Source of the DNA: Streptomyces sp. HM190
GTDB lineage: Bacteria > Actinomycetota > Actinomycetes > Streptomycetales > Streptomycetaceae
Direction: 5' to 3'
DNA: 64,000 nucleotides
NCBI RefSeq assembly: GCF_009857135.1
Contig: NZ_CP047318.1
Span: forward strand, 4,464,001 to 4,528,000
Shown here in pieces: positions 1-7,399 of the stretch. A model generated the notes under the pieces. That model had not been told where the DNA came from. It worked only from the letters and a program-made list of their open reading frames with translations, and did no database searches. A program made the translations under genes and the position numbers. Numbering within the stretch: position 1 is the stretch's first letter; the number at the start of each line of letters is the position of its first letter.

Positions 1-562
1 GCTCGTCCTCGGTCGGGGTCGGGCTCGGCATGGGCCTGTTCGGCCGGCGGCGGACCGGGCGGCGGACCCGGCGGTGGTGGCGGCGAGAGCGTCGGCGACT
101 ACACCGCCAAGGTCACCGGCGGCACCCTGGTCCTCCGCTCCCAGGGCGACGGGTTCGACTCCAACGGCACCGCCGAGATCACCGGCGGCACGATCGTCGT
201 CAACGGCCCCGAGTCGGGCGGCAACGGCGCGCTCGACGTCAACGGCAGCTTCACCGTCAGCGGCGGCACGCTGCTCGCCTCCGGTAGCGCGGGCACTGCA
301 CATCGTCGACTCCGACGGCGGGATCGTCGCCTCGTACGTCACCTCCAAGACCATCCAGAACGTCGTCCACTCCGGTGAGGGCGTCGAGAACGGCGAGGAG
401 TACAGCGTGTAGGCAGGCGGTTCGGCCTCCGGGTCCGACACCGGCGGCCTGGCCGGGTCGGGCACGCTCGGCTCCGCCGAGAAGATCGCCACGGTCACCG
501 CGGGCGAGGCCCCGGAGGGCGGCGGCTTCGGCGGCCCCGGCGGGAGCAGCAGGGAAAAGTGA
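1..562 (+). pseudogene. Broken 3' end of a carbohydrate-binding-domain protein gene
   Basis: The gene enters from the left edge. Frame 1 reads a Gly-rich linker and then beta-helix-like repeats (TGGTLV, SNGTAEITGGTIVV, NGSFTVSGGTLL), as in secreted Streptomyces proteins of the DUF4353 carbohydrate-binding type. Near 288 the family-like reading jumps to frame 2 (LHIVDSDGG, TSKTIQNVV, GEEYSV). That points to a small deletion plus frameshift where family members have about 25 more residues. Frame 2 then meets TAG at about 410-412, and family-like sequence (AGGSASGSDTGGL, EKIATVTAGEAPEGG) continues in the same frame to TGA at 560-562. Two independent lesions make a functional product unlikely. 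Family assignment is from recall of the repeat pattern. The 5' half is outside the window. Confidence 0.65.
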
Positions 563-679
563 ACTCGGGGGCAACCTTTCCCCGAACGGCGACCACCCAT
601 GAGTCGGAACTCCCTTCACAGGGGTTCCACACGAACCACGTGTTCACCCGAATCACGTACGTTACGTAAGGACTCATCC

Positions 680-2032
680 GTGGCTTCTGTCTCCTCGCGC
701 CCCTCCCACCGCCGGTCCCTCCGCAAGCGCCGCGTCCTCGTGGTCACCGCCGCCGCCGTGGCCGCGGGTGTCGGCGCCGGCGTCCTGGTGATGAACGCGG
801 GCGCCGCCCCCACGGACCTCTACCGGCAGGTGCTGCCCGCCAAGGACGGCTGGGCGGCCTCCGGGTCCGGCACCACCGGCGGCTCGAAGGCGGACGCGGC
901 GCACACCTTCACGGTCTCGACCCGCGCCCAACTGGTGAAGGCGCTCGGCGCGCAGACCGACACCACCCCCCGCATCATCAAGATCAAGGGCACGATCGAC
1001 GCCAACACCGACGACGCGGGCAAGAAGCTGACCTGCGCGGACTACGCCTCCGGCACCGGCTACTCGCTCTCCGCGTACCTCAATGCCTTCGACCCGTCGA
1101 CGTACGGCAAGAAGGCACCGTCCGGTGCCCAGGAGACCGCCCGCAAGGCCGCGGCGGACAAGCAGAAGAAGAACATCGTCTTCCGGGTCCCGTCGAACAC
1201 CACCCTCATCGGTGTCCCCGGCACCAAGGCGGGGATCACGGGCGGCAGCCTCCAGGTCCAGAACGTCAAGAACGTGATCATCCGCAACCTGACGTTCGCC
1301 GCGACGGAGGACTGCTTCCCGCAGTGGGACCCGACGGACGGCTCGTCCGGCGAGTGGAACTCCGCCTACGACTCGGTCACCCTGCGCGGGGCGACCAACG
1401 TCTGGGCCGACCACAACACGTTCACCGACGAGCCGACCTTCGACACGTCGCTGAAGACGTACTTCGGCCGCAAGTACCAGATCCACGACGGCGCCCTCGA
1501 CATCACCAACGGCTCCGACCTGGTGACCGTCGAACGCAACGTCTTCTCCCACCACGACAAGACGATGCTGATCGGCAGCAGCGACACCGACTCCACGGGC
1601 AAGCTCCGCGTCACCCTCCACCACAACGTGTGGAAGGGCATCGTCCAGCGCGCGCCGCTGGCCCGCATCGGCCAGATCCACCTCTACAACAACGTCTACG
1701 ACACGACGCCCCTCAACGGCTACGAGTCGAAGTACAGCATCGACTCCCGCGCCAAGGCGCAGGTCGTGGCCGAGCACAACGTGTGGCGGATCCCGGCCGG
1801 CGCGAAGACCGCGAAGCTGCTGAGCGGCGACGGCACGGGCTCCCTCGCCGGGACAGGCAACGTCGTCAACGGCACGGCGACGGACCTCGTGGCCGCGTAC
1901 AACGCCGCGAACTCGAAGAAGCTGAAGACGACGGTGAACTGGACGCCGACGCTGACGGCCGGCCTGGAGACGTCGGTGAAGAACCTCCTGACCGACCTGG
2001 CCACCACCACGGGCGCAGGCACCCTCTCCTGA
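680..2032 (+). CDS. Secreted pectate lyase, polysaccharide lyase family 1
   Basis: Predicted exported pectate lyase of 450 residues that cleaves de-esterified polygalacturonate by beta-elimination with Ca2+. The GTG at 680 is preferred because AAGGA lies 8 nt upstream and it starts directly before the signal peptide (Arg/Lys-rich n-region, hydrophobic VVTAAAVAAGVGAGVLV core). An earlier in-frame ATG at 599 would add an uncharacteristic leader. The parallel beta-helix signatures of PL1 are present: VWADHNTF (the family's vWiDH motif), then a DGALDIT / ERNVFSHHDKTMLIG block with Ca-binding acids, and RAPLARIG, which holds the expected catalytic arginine. A 10-bp stem hairpin follows the stop. 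The promoter region contains the inverted repeat GGTTC-N5-GAACC (623-637) and the palindrome TACGTTACGTA (658-668), either of which could be an operator. The broken carbohydrate-binding gene lies upstream. Confidence 0.92.
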   Translation: MASVSSRPSHRRSLRKRRVLVVTAAAVAAGVGAGVLVMNAGAAPTDLYRQVLPAKDGWAASGSGTTGGSKADAAHTFTVSTRAQLVKALGAQTDTTPRIIKIKGTIDANTDDAGKKLTCADYASGTGYSLSAYLNAFDPSTYGKKAPSGAQETARKAAADKQKKNIVFRVPSNTTLIGVPGTKAGITGGSLQVQNVKNVIIRNLTFAATEDCFPQWDPTDGSSGEWNSAYDSVTLRGATNVWADHNTFTDEPTFDTSLKTYFGRKYQIHDGALDITNGSDLVTVERNVFSHHDKTMLIGSSDTDSTGKLRVTLHHNVWKGIVQRAPLARIGQIHLYNNVYDTTPLNGYESKYSIDSRAKAQVVAEHNVWRIPAGAKTAKLLSGDGTGSLAGTGNVVNGTATDLVAAYNAANSKKLKTTVNWTPTLTAGLETSVKNLLTDLATTTGAGTLS

Positions 2033-2054
2033 CCCCGCCCCACCCGAACGTGAC

Positions 2055-2087
2055 CCGCCCGGCCGTCCTTCTCCGGTGGCCGGGCGG
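2055..2087 (+). terminator. Hairpin terminator after the pectate lyase gene
   Basis: A perfect 10-bp stem, CCGCCCGGCC (2055-2064) with GGCCGGGCGG (2078-2087), starts 23 nt after the stop codon at 2032. There is no T tract, as is usual in Streptomyces. Confidence 0.7.
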
Positions 2088-2178
2088 AGTCACCACGCCC
2101 CCGTGCCCGTTCGGCGGTCGCGGCAGCGGGCGCCGGGCCTGGACGCCCTCCGGAGAAGGGCAGCGGCAGAAGGATCGT

Positions 2179-2556
2179 TCAGGAGGCGAACGGTTCGATC
2201 TCTCCCGCGAAGACGATGATCTGGTCGATGAGGCTCCGTCGCAGGTGGACGACGTCCGTTCCCGCCAGGTGGGGGCCTCCGTCAGGTGTGGTGAACACCC
2301 ACTGGTACCGGGCCCATTCGTCAGGCATGTCGACCGCCGAGCAGCGCACCATCGTGCCGGTCCCCGCCGGGTGGCGTCGGATGTCCAGCACGAACCGCTC
2401 GACCGCCCCGATCCCTTCGCTACGCCCCAACGGCCCCCAGAAGACCACGTCCGAGGTCAGGGCCTGGGAGAGCAGGGCGGTCACATAGCTGTCGTCCGAG
2501 GCGTTGAACGCGGAGATGAACGTGTCGATCGCGGAACGTGCGGTCTCTTCCTGCAT
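2179..2556 (-). CDS. SnoaL-like / NTF2-fold protein
   Basis: A 125-residue protein with the length and pattern of a nuclear transport factor 2-like (SnoaL) alpha+beta barrel. An N-terminal helix (ARSAIDTFISAFNASDDSYV) is followed by a VVFWGPLGRSEG strand-loop, then a run of beta-strands (GTMVRCSAVDM, ARYQWVFTTP, HLAGTDVVHL) and a final strand IDQIIVFAGEIEPF. It has no signal peptide, so it is probably cytoplasmic. The fold is used by small-molecule isomerases, cyclases and binding proteins, so the substrate cannot be stated. It is an isolated gene on the minus strand, facing the pectate lyase gene. Confidence 0.8.
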   Translation of the reverse strand: MQEETARSAIDTFISAFNASDDSYVTALLSQALTSDVVFWGPLGRSEGIGAVERFVLDIRRHPAGTGTMVRCSAVDMPDEWARYQWVFTTPDGGPHLAGTDVVHLRRSLIDQIIVFAGEIEPFAS

Positions 2557-2653
2557 GTCCCAGTAATATCAGGCCGTTTCGCGCGCGCCCGTCCCACGAG
2601 CGGCCCGCCGACCACCGTGGACCTCGGCGATGCCGCACCTCGTGCCGGTGGGG

Positions 2654-3019
2654 CTACCCGGCGACGAACTGCGTGAGGATCGCCTGGACCTCGTAGATGT
2701 CGACGCCCTTGGTGAAGGTCTTCTCGATCGGTTCGTGGGTGCCGGACAGCCAGATCTTCAGCTCGGCGTCGAGGTCGAAGTGACCGGCCGTCTCGACCGA
2801 GAAGTGCGTGATGCTGCGGTACGGGACGGAGTGGTACTCGACCTTCTTGCCGGTGATCCCCTGTTTGTCGATGAGGATGAGACGCCGGTCGGTGAACAGG
2901 ATGGTGTCGCGGATGAGCAGGAACGCGGCGTGCACCTGCTCACCGTGACCCAGCAGACGTGCGTAGTCCTGCTGGGCCTTCGCGGGATTGACGGTATGCG
3001 CGTTTCCGAACAGTGCCAT
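2654..3019 (-). CDS. Bacterial PH-domain protein
   Basis: A 121-residue protein of the bacterial pleckstrin-homology group (PF08000-like). It has an N-terminal helix (AKAQQDYARLLGHGEQV), then a strand series typical of these proteins (AAFLLIRDTILFTDRRLILIDKQ, KKVEYHSVPYRSITHFSVET) and a C-terminal helix (GVDIYEVQAILTQFVAG). The start chosen gives MALFGNAHTV; an in-frame GTG just upstream is possible. It lies 53 nt downstream of metG on the same strand, so the two are probably co-transcribed. Its ligand is unknown. Confidence 0.82.
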   Translation of the reverse strand: MALFGNAHTVNPAKAQQDYARLLGHGEQVHAAFLLIRDTILFTDRRLILIDKQGITGKKVEYHSVPYRSITHFSVETAGHFDLDAELKIWLSGTHEPIEKTFTKGVDIYEVQAILTQFVAG

Positions 3020-3072
3020 GTACCGGGAGACGCCCACCCGGCTCTGGGGGGTTGCCTCCCGGCTGTGGTGCG

Positions 3073-4788
3073 CTACTCGGCCTGGCCGCCGAAGCGCTCC
3101 TTGTACGCCTGCAGGTCGTCCTCCGTCAGCTTGGCGAACAGGACGGGCGGGACGGTGAAGGGCGTGCCGGCGGGGACCGCGGTCAGGGACCTGGCCTGCT
3201 CCGGGGTGACCCAGGTGGCGGTGTCGTTCTCCAGGGCGAACGCGCCGCGCATGGCGGCGGAGGAGGTCGGGATGAACGGCTCGGAGACCACCGCGTAGAG
3301 GTGGATGAGGTTCATCGCCGTGCGCAGGGTGAGGGCCGCGGCGTCCTGGTCGGTCTTGATCTCCAGCCAGGGGGCCTTCTCCTCCAGGTAGGAGTTGCCC
3401 GCCGACCACAGCGCGCGCAGCGCGGCCGCCGCCTTGCGGAACTGGAGCGCGTCCATGTGCTCCTCGTACTCCGCGAGGAGCCGCGCGATCTCCTCGCCCA
3501 GCTTCGCCTCGGCCTCACCGGCCGCCGCACCCGCCGGGACCTCGTCGCCGAAGCGCTTGCGGGAGAAGGACAGCACACGGTTGACGAAGTTGCCGAGCGT
3601 GTCGGCGAGGTCCTTGTTGACCGTGGCGGTGAAGTGCTCCCACGTGAAGGACGAGTCGTCCGACTCGGGGGCGTTGGCGATCAGGAAGTAGCGCCAGTAG
3701 TCCGCCGGGAGGACCTCCAGGGCCTGGTCGGTGAAGACGCCCCGCTTCTGCGACGTCGAGAACTTCCCGCCGTAGTACGTCAGCCAGTTGAACGCCTTGA
3801 CGACGTCGACCTTCTTCCACGGCTCCCGGACGCCCAGCTCGGTGGCCGGGAACATCACCGTGTGGAAGGGGACGTTGTCCTTCGCCATGAACTGCGTGTA
3901 GCGGACGTCGGTGTCGACGTCGAACCACCAGGACTTCCAGTCGCGGTTCTCCGGGTCCTGGTCCGACCACTCCTTCGTCGCGCCGATGTACTCGATCGGC
4001 GCGTCGAACCACACGTAGAAGACCTTGCCCTCGGCGGCCAGCTCCGGCCAGGTGTCCGCGGGGACCGGGACGCCCCAGTCCAGGTCACGGGTGATCGCCC
4101 GGTCGTGCAGGCCCTCGGTGAGCCACTTGCGGGCGATGGACGACGCCAGCTGGGGCCACTGGTGCTCGTGCGCCGCGACCCACTCCTCGACCTCCCGCTG
4201 CAGCTTCGACTGCAGCAGGAAGAGGTGCTTGGTCTCGCGGACCTCCAGGTCCGTGGAGCCGGAGATGGCGGAGCGCGGGTCGATCAGGTCGGTGGGGTCC
4301 AGGACGCGGGTGCAGTTCTCGCACTGGTCGCCGCGCGCCTTGTCGTAGCCGCAGTGCGGACAGGTGCCCTCGACGTAGCGGTCCGGGAGGAAGCGGCCGT
4401 CGGTGGGCGAGTACACCTGGCGGATCGCCCGCTCCTCGATGAACCCGTTCTCCTTGAGCTTGCGGGCGAAGTGCTGCGTGATCTCCACGTTCTGCGCGGA
4501 CGAGCTGCGGCCGAAGTAGTCGAACGCGAGGGAGAAGCCGTCGTAGACGGCCTTCTGCGCGTCGTGCGCCTGCGTGCAGAACTCGTCGACGGGGAGGCCC
4601 AGCTCCTTCGCCGCCAGCTCCGCCGGGGTGCCGTGCTCGTCCGTCGCGCAGATGTACAGGACGTCGTGGCCGCGCTGGCGGAGGTACCGGGAGTACACGT
4701 CCGCCGGGAGCATGGACCCCACCATGTTGCCCAGGTGCTTGATCCCGTTGATGTAGGGAAGGGCGCTGGTGATGAGGTGTCGAGCCAT
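3073..4788 (-). CDS. metG: Methionyl-tRNA synthetase
   Basis: Class I aminoacyl-tRNA synthetase of 571 residues that charges tRNA-Met with methionine in the cytosol. The N-terminus reads ARHLITSALPYINGIKHLGN, which contains the HIGH-type motif as HLGN. The connective-peptide zinc knuckle has four cysteines (CPHCGYDKARGDQCENC), and the KMSKS-type loop appears as FSTSQKRG, the actinobacterial form. An anticodon-binding helical domain follows and there is no C-terminal tRNA-binding EMAP domain, which explains a length shorter than the E. coli enzyme. A PH-domain gene follows at 53 nt. A strong terminator for the upstream von Willebrand gene separates it from that neighbour. Confidence 0.97.
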   Translation of the reverse strand: MARHLITSALPYINGIKHLGNMVGSMLPADVYSRYLRQRGHDVLYICATDEHGTPAELAAKELGLPVDEFCTQAHDAQKAVYDGFSLAFDYFGRSSSAQNVEITQHFARKLKENGFIEERAIRQVYSPTDGRFLPDRYVEGTCPHCGYDKARGDQCENCTRVLDPTDLIDPRSAISGSTDLEVRETKHLFLLQSKLQREVEEWVAAHEHQWPQLASSIARKWLTEGLHDRAITRDLDWGVPVPADTWPELAAEGKVFYVWFDAPIEYIGATKEWSDQDPENRDWKSWWFDVDTDVRYTQFMAKDNVPFHTVMFPATELGVREPWKKVDVVKAFNWLTYYGGKFSTSQKRGVFTDQALEVLPADYWRYFLIANAPESDDSSFTWEHFTATVNKDLADTLGNFVNRVLSFSRKRFGDEVPAGAAAGEAEAKLGEEIARLLAEYEEHMDALQFRKAAAALRALWSAGNSYLEEKAPWLEIKTDQDAAALTLRTAMNLIHLYAVVSEPFIPTSSAAMRGAFALENDTATWVTPEQARSLTAVPAGTPFTVPPVLFAKLTEDDLQAYKERFGGQAE

Positions 4789-4854
4789 CGGGGGATGCTC
4801 CCAGGTCGGTCGATTTCGTAAGGCGTGAGTCTTGAAATCCTAGCCGACACGGGG

Positions 4855-4898
4855 GTGCCGCCCGCCTCCCGTTTTACTGGGTGGGAGGCGGACGGCAC
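4855..4898 (-). terminator. Terminator of the von Willebrand A gene
   Basis: A long hairpin with a 16-bp stem and one mismatch (4855-4870 with 4883-4898; core CCGCCTCCC/GGGAGGCGG) and a T-rich loop. It lies just after the stop of the 4930-7155 gene and before metG starts, so it should insulate the two minus-strand units. Confidence 0.75.
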
Positions 4899-4929
4899 GG
4901 TGCGTCCCGGTGCGGGACGCGAGGCAGGG

Positions 4930-7155
4930 TTACGGGCGCCAGGCGGCCAGGATGCCCTCGTAGACCTCGGCGTCCGTCAGCTCGCGCGGGGTCTCGCCGG
5001 CCAGGAAGTGCGAGGCGTTGCCCGTCTTCAGCTTGCGGAGGTAGTCGAACGCCTTGTTCTCCGGGTCACCGAAGGCGACGAAGGCGAAGTGCACGCCGGG
5101 GTGGTTCTTCGCGGCGTCCGTGAGCGCCTGGGTGGCGGGGGTCTTCGCGTCCGGGGCGCCGTCCGTCTGGAAGACGACGAGGGCGGGGGCGGTGGGGTCC
5201 GCCGACTTCTGGTGCTGGGCGAGCACCTCCTCGACGGCCGCGTGGTAGCTGGTGCGGCCCATGCGGCCGAGGCCGTTGTGCAGCTCGTCGATCTTGTTCT
5301 CGTGCTCGGCGAGGGTGAGCGCGCCGGTGCCGTCGAGTTCGGTGGAGAAGAACACGACGGGGACGGTGGCCTCGGGGTCGAGGTGGGCCGCGAGGGCGAG
5401 GGCCTGCTCGCCGAGGGCCTGGGCGGAGCCGTCCTTGTAGTACGGGCGCATCGACGCGGAGCGGTCGAGGACGAGGTACACCTTGGCGCGGGCGCCGGTG
5501 AGGTCGTGCTTCTTCAGGACGGCGCCGGCAGTCTTGTAGGCGGTGGAGAGACCGGGGGCGCTGGAGCGGACGCGGGCGGCGGGGGTCGCGGGGGTGGCGG
5601 AGACGGCTGCGGTCTCCGGGGCGTCCGTGGATTCGACGGCGTCCGTGGGTTCGGGGGTGGCGGTGGGCTGCGCGGGTTCGTCGGCCGCCGCCACGGCCTC
5701 GGGGGCGGCGTCGGGCTCGGGAGCCTTCACTTCCTCCGGCTCGGGTGCCGCCACGGCTGCGGGCTCCGACGCCTCGGCGGGCTCGGCCGCCTTGACGGGC
5801 TCCTGCTCGGGCTCCTCCGCCGCGGGGGTCGCCTGCGGCTCCGCCTCGGGGGCGGCCTCCGGGTCGGAGGGCTCGGCGGCGTCGGCCTGCGGCGCGGGCG
5901 CTGTGGCAGCTTCCGGTTCGGGGGCCGTAGCAGCCTCAGGCTCGGGGGCGGACTCGGCCTGCGGCTCCGCCCCGTTCGTGGCCTCGGGGGCCGTGGGAGC
6001 CTCGGCCTCGACCTCGGGCTCCTTGGCCTTCTCGGCCTGCGGCTCGGGCTCCTCCGCCGTGGGGGTCGCCTGCGGCTCCGCCTCGGGGGCGGCCTCCGGG
6101 GCGGAGGGCTCGGCGGCGTCGGCCTGCGGCTCGGGCGCTGTGGCAGCTTCCGGTTCGGGGGCCGTAGCAGCCTCAGGCTCGGGGGCGGACTCGGCCTGCG
6201 GTTCCGCCGGGTTCGTGGCCTCGGGGGCCGTGGCAGCCTCGGGCTCGGCGTCGGCCTCGACCTCGGGCTCCTCGGCCTTCTCGGCCTTCTCCGCCTGCTC
6301 GGCCTGCGGCTCGGCGTCGGCCTCCTGTGCGGCCGCCGGCTCCGGCTGGGGCTCGGGCTCGCCCTTCGCGACCGGCTCCGCGACCGAGTCCGCCTCGGCC
6401 TTCGGCTCACCCTCCGCGACAGGCTCCGGGCCGGCCGCCGGGGCGGGCTCCGCAACCGCCGGCTCCGCCTCAGCGACAGCCTCGGTCTCCTGCGCGGTCT
6501 CCTTCTCGCTCTCCTTCTCGGCCGCGCCCTCGGCCTCGACGGCGTCCGGGGCAGCTTCAGGCGCAGCCTCCGCCGTGGGCTCAGCGGCTGCCGCGAGGGC
6601 CTCCGCCTCGACCTGCTCCTCTTCCTCCCGCTCGGCCTTCGCCGCCGCGACCGGCTGCTCGGCCTTGGCCTCCGCCGCGGGCTCCGCCTCCGGTTCCCCG
6701 GCCTCGGCCTCGGCGTCCGCAGCTCGCTCGTCGGCCACCTCGGCCTTGCCCCCGGCCTCCGCAGGCTCCGCCGCGGCGGCTGCCTCGGCCTCCGCCCCCG
6801 GCGTACCCGCCTCGGCCTCCGCAGGCTCCCGCTCCTCCGTCCGTGGCTTCGGCACCGTCACGTTGTCGAAGGCCGCCGAGACCAGCTCGTCGGCGACGGA
6901 CGGGGCCGGCTTGGGCTCGGACCCCTGGGCCGGAAGCTTCGGCTCGGTCTCCCGCGAGGTACCCCGCTCCTCAGCCCCCGTGGAACCCGGCTCGGCCTCC
7001 CGCGGGGAAGCGGTGGTGGCTGATTCGGCACCCCCCTCAGGACCCGTGGTCGTCGGCTCTTTCGGGGAGACCTGCTCCGCCTCCTGCGAAGGGACCGTGT
7101 CGCGCCCCTTGCGTGAGCGGGAGAACGCGTTCCGCAGGAGAGAGAGAATGCCCAT
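4930..7155 (-). CDS. Ala/Glu/Pro-rich protein with C-terminal von Willebrand A domain
   Basis: A 741-residue protein in three parts. A short basic N-terminus (MGILSLLRNAFSRSRKGRD) leads into about 480 residues of low-complexity A/E/P/T sequence. The C-terminal ~190 residues form a von Willebrand factor A domain with an intact MIDAS motif (DRSASM), related to vWA domains of tellurium-resistance (Ter) systems. The start at 7155 is chosen because the earlier in-frame extension is unlike the family and would overlap the promoter region. The acidic segment contains a near-identical tandem duplication with a 237-bp period (about 5800-6250). The vWA domain implies metal-dependent protein binding. 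No Ter genes flank it, so its role is unknown. It is divergent from the phosphatase gene. Confidence 0.85.
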   Translation of the reverse strand: MGILSLLRNAFSRSRKGRDTVPSQEAEQVSPKEPTTTGPEGGAESATTASPREAEPGSTGAEERGTSRETEPKLPAQGSEPKPAPSVADELVSAAFDNVTVPKPRTEEREPAEAEAGTPGAEAEAAAAAEPAEAGGKAEVADERAADAEAEAGEPEAEPAAEAKAEQPVAAAKAEREEEEQVEAEALAAAAEPTAEAAPEAAPDAVEAEGAAEKESEKETAQETEAVAEAEPAVAEPAPAAGPEPVAEGEPKAEADSVAEPVAKGEPEPQPEPAAAQEADAEPQAEQAEKAEKAEEPEVEADAEPEAATAPEATNPAEPQAESAPEPEAATAPEPEAATAPEPQADAAEPSAPEAAPEAEPQATPTAEEPEPQAEKAKEPEVEAEAPTAPEATNGAEPQAESAPEPEAATAPEPEAATAPAPQADAAEPSDPEAAPEAEPQATPAAEEPEQEPVKAAEPAEASEPAAVAAPEPEEVKAPEPDAAPEAVAAADEPAQPTATPEPTDAVESTDAPETAAVSATPATPAARVRSSAPGLSTAYKTAGAVLKKHDLTGARAKVYLVLDRSASMRPYYKDGSAQALGEQALALAAHLDPEATVPVVFFSTELDGTGALTLAEHENKIDELHNGLGRMGRTSYHAAVEEVLAQHQKSADPTAPALVVFQTDGAPDAKTPATQALTDAAKNHPGVHFAFVAFGDPENKAFDYLRKLKTGNASHFLAGETPRELTDAEVYEGILAAWRP
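5800..6247 (-). repeat. Tandem 237-bp in-frame duplication within the acidic linker
   Basis: Sequence from about 5800-6010 recurs at about 6037-6247 with an offset of exactly 237 bp (79 codons). Long runs are identical, for example 5900-5965 against 6137-6202, with only scattered substitutions. Within each unit the motif PEPEAATA is itself repeated. Being in frame, it changes only linker length. Confidence 0.85.
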
Positions 7156-7307
7156 GTGCGCAACCCTTCGCGTGAGTTGTAGCCCGTCAATCCCTGGCCA
7201 GGACGGACACGTAAGGTTAGCCGCCGCGACTGGCGATCTTGGGGTGGGGCGGGAGGTTTCTCTAACCCCGCGACCGGGAGCTGTCAATACCGCCTCAACT
7301 GTCGTGG

Positions 7308-7329
7308 GTTCACCTGCCGTTCACCCTCC
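7308..7329 (+). promoter_or_regulatory. PHO box (PhoP-binding direct repeat)
   Basis: Two adjacent 11-nt direct repeat units, GTTCACCTGCC and GTTCACCCTCC, match the Streptomyces PhoP operator consensus (GTTCACC plus four variable bases per unit). They lie just upstream of where a -35 would sit for a plausible -10 TAACGT (7357-7362), about 70 nt before the GTG of the PhoX-type phosphatase. This placement suits activation under phosphate starvation. Confidence 0.8.
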
Positions 7330-7399
7330 GTCCCCGTGCTCGAACACGCGCGCCCCTAACGTCGCGCTCACACCAAAGGCACATAAGAGGGAGCGCAAC

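Noticed and set aside
674..1777. Minus-strand frame opposite the pectate lyase
   Set aside because: Shadow of a gene with strong family motifs and codon bias on the plus strand.
3013..4821. Long plus-strand open frame (about 600 codons) opposite metG
   Set aside because: It is antisense to a clear methionyl-tRNA synthetase and reads as Arg/Gly/Val/Leu-rich sequence, the usual high-GC shadow.
5800..6247. Possible CRISPR-like repeats
   Set aside because: The period is 237 bp, the repeats are in frame inside a coding sequence, and there are no spacers or cas genes.
4825..7023. Plus-strand frame of about 730 codons rich in Gly, Leu and Arg
   Set aside because: It is the complement of the Ala/Glu/Pro-rich linker of the von Willebrand protein; its repeats are the mirror of those repeats.
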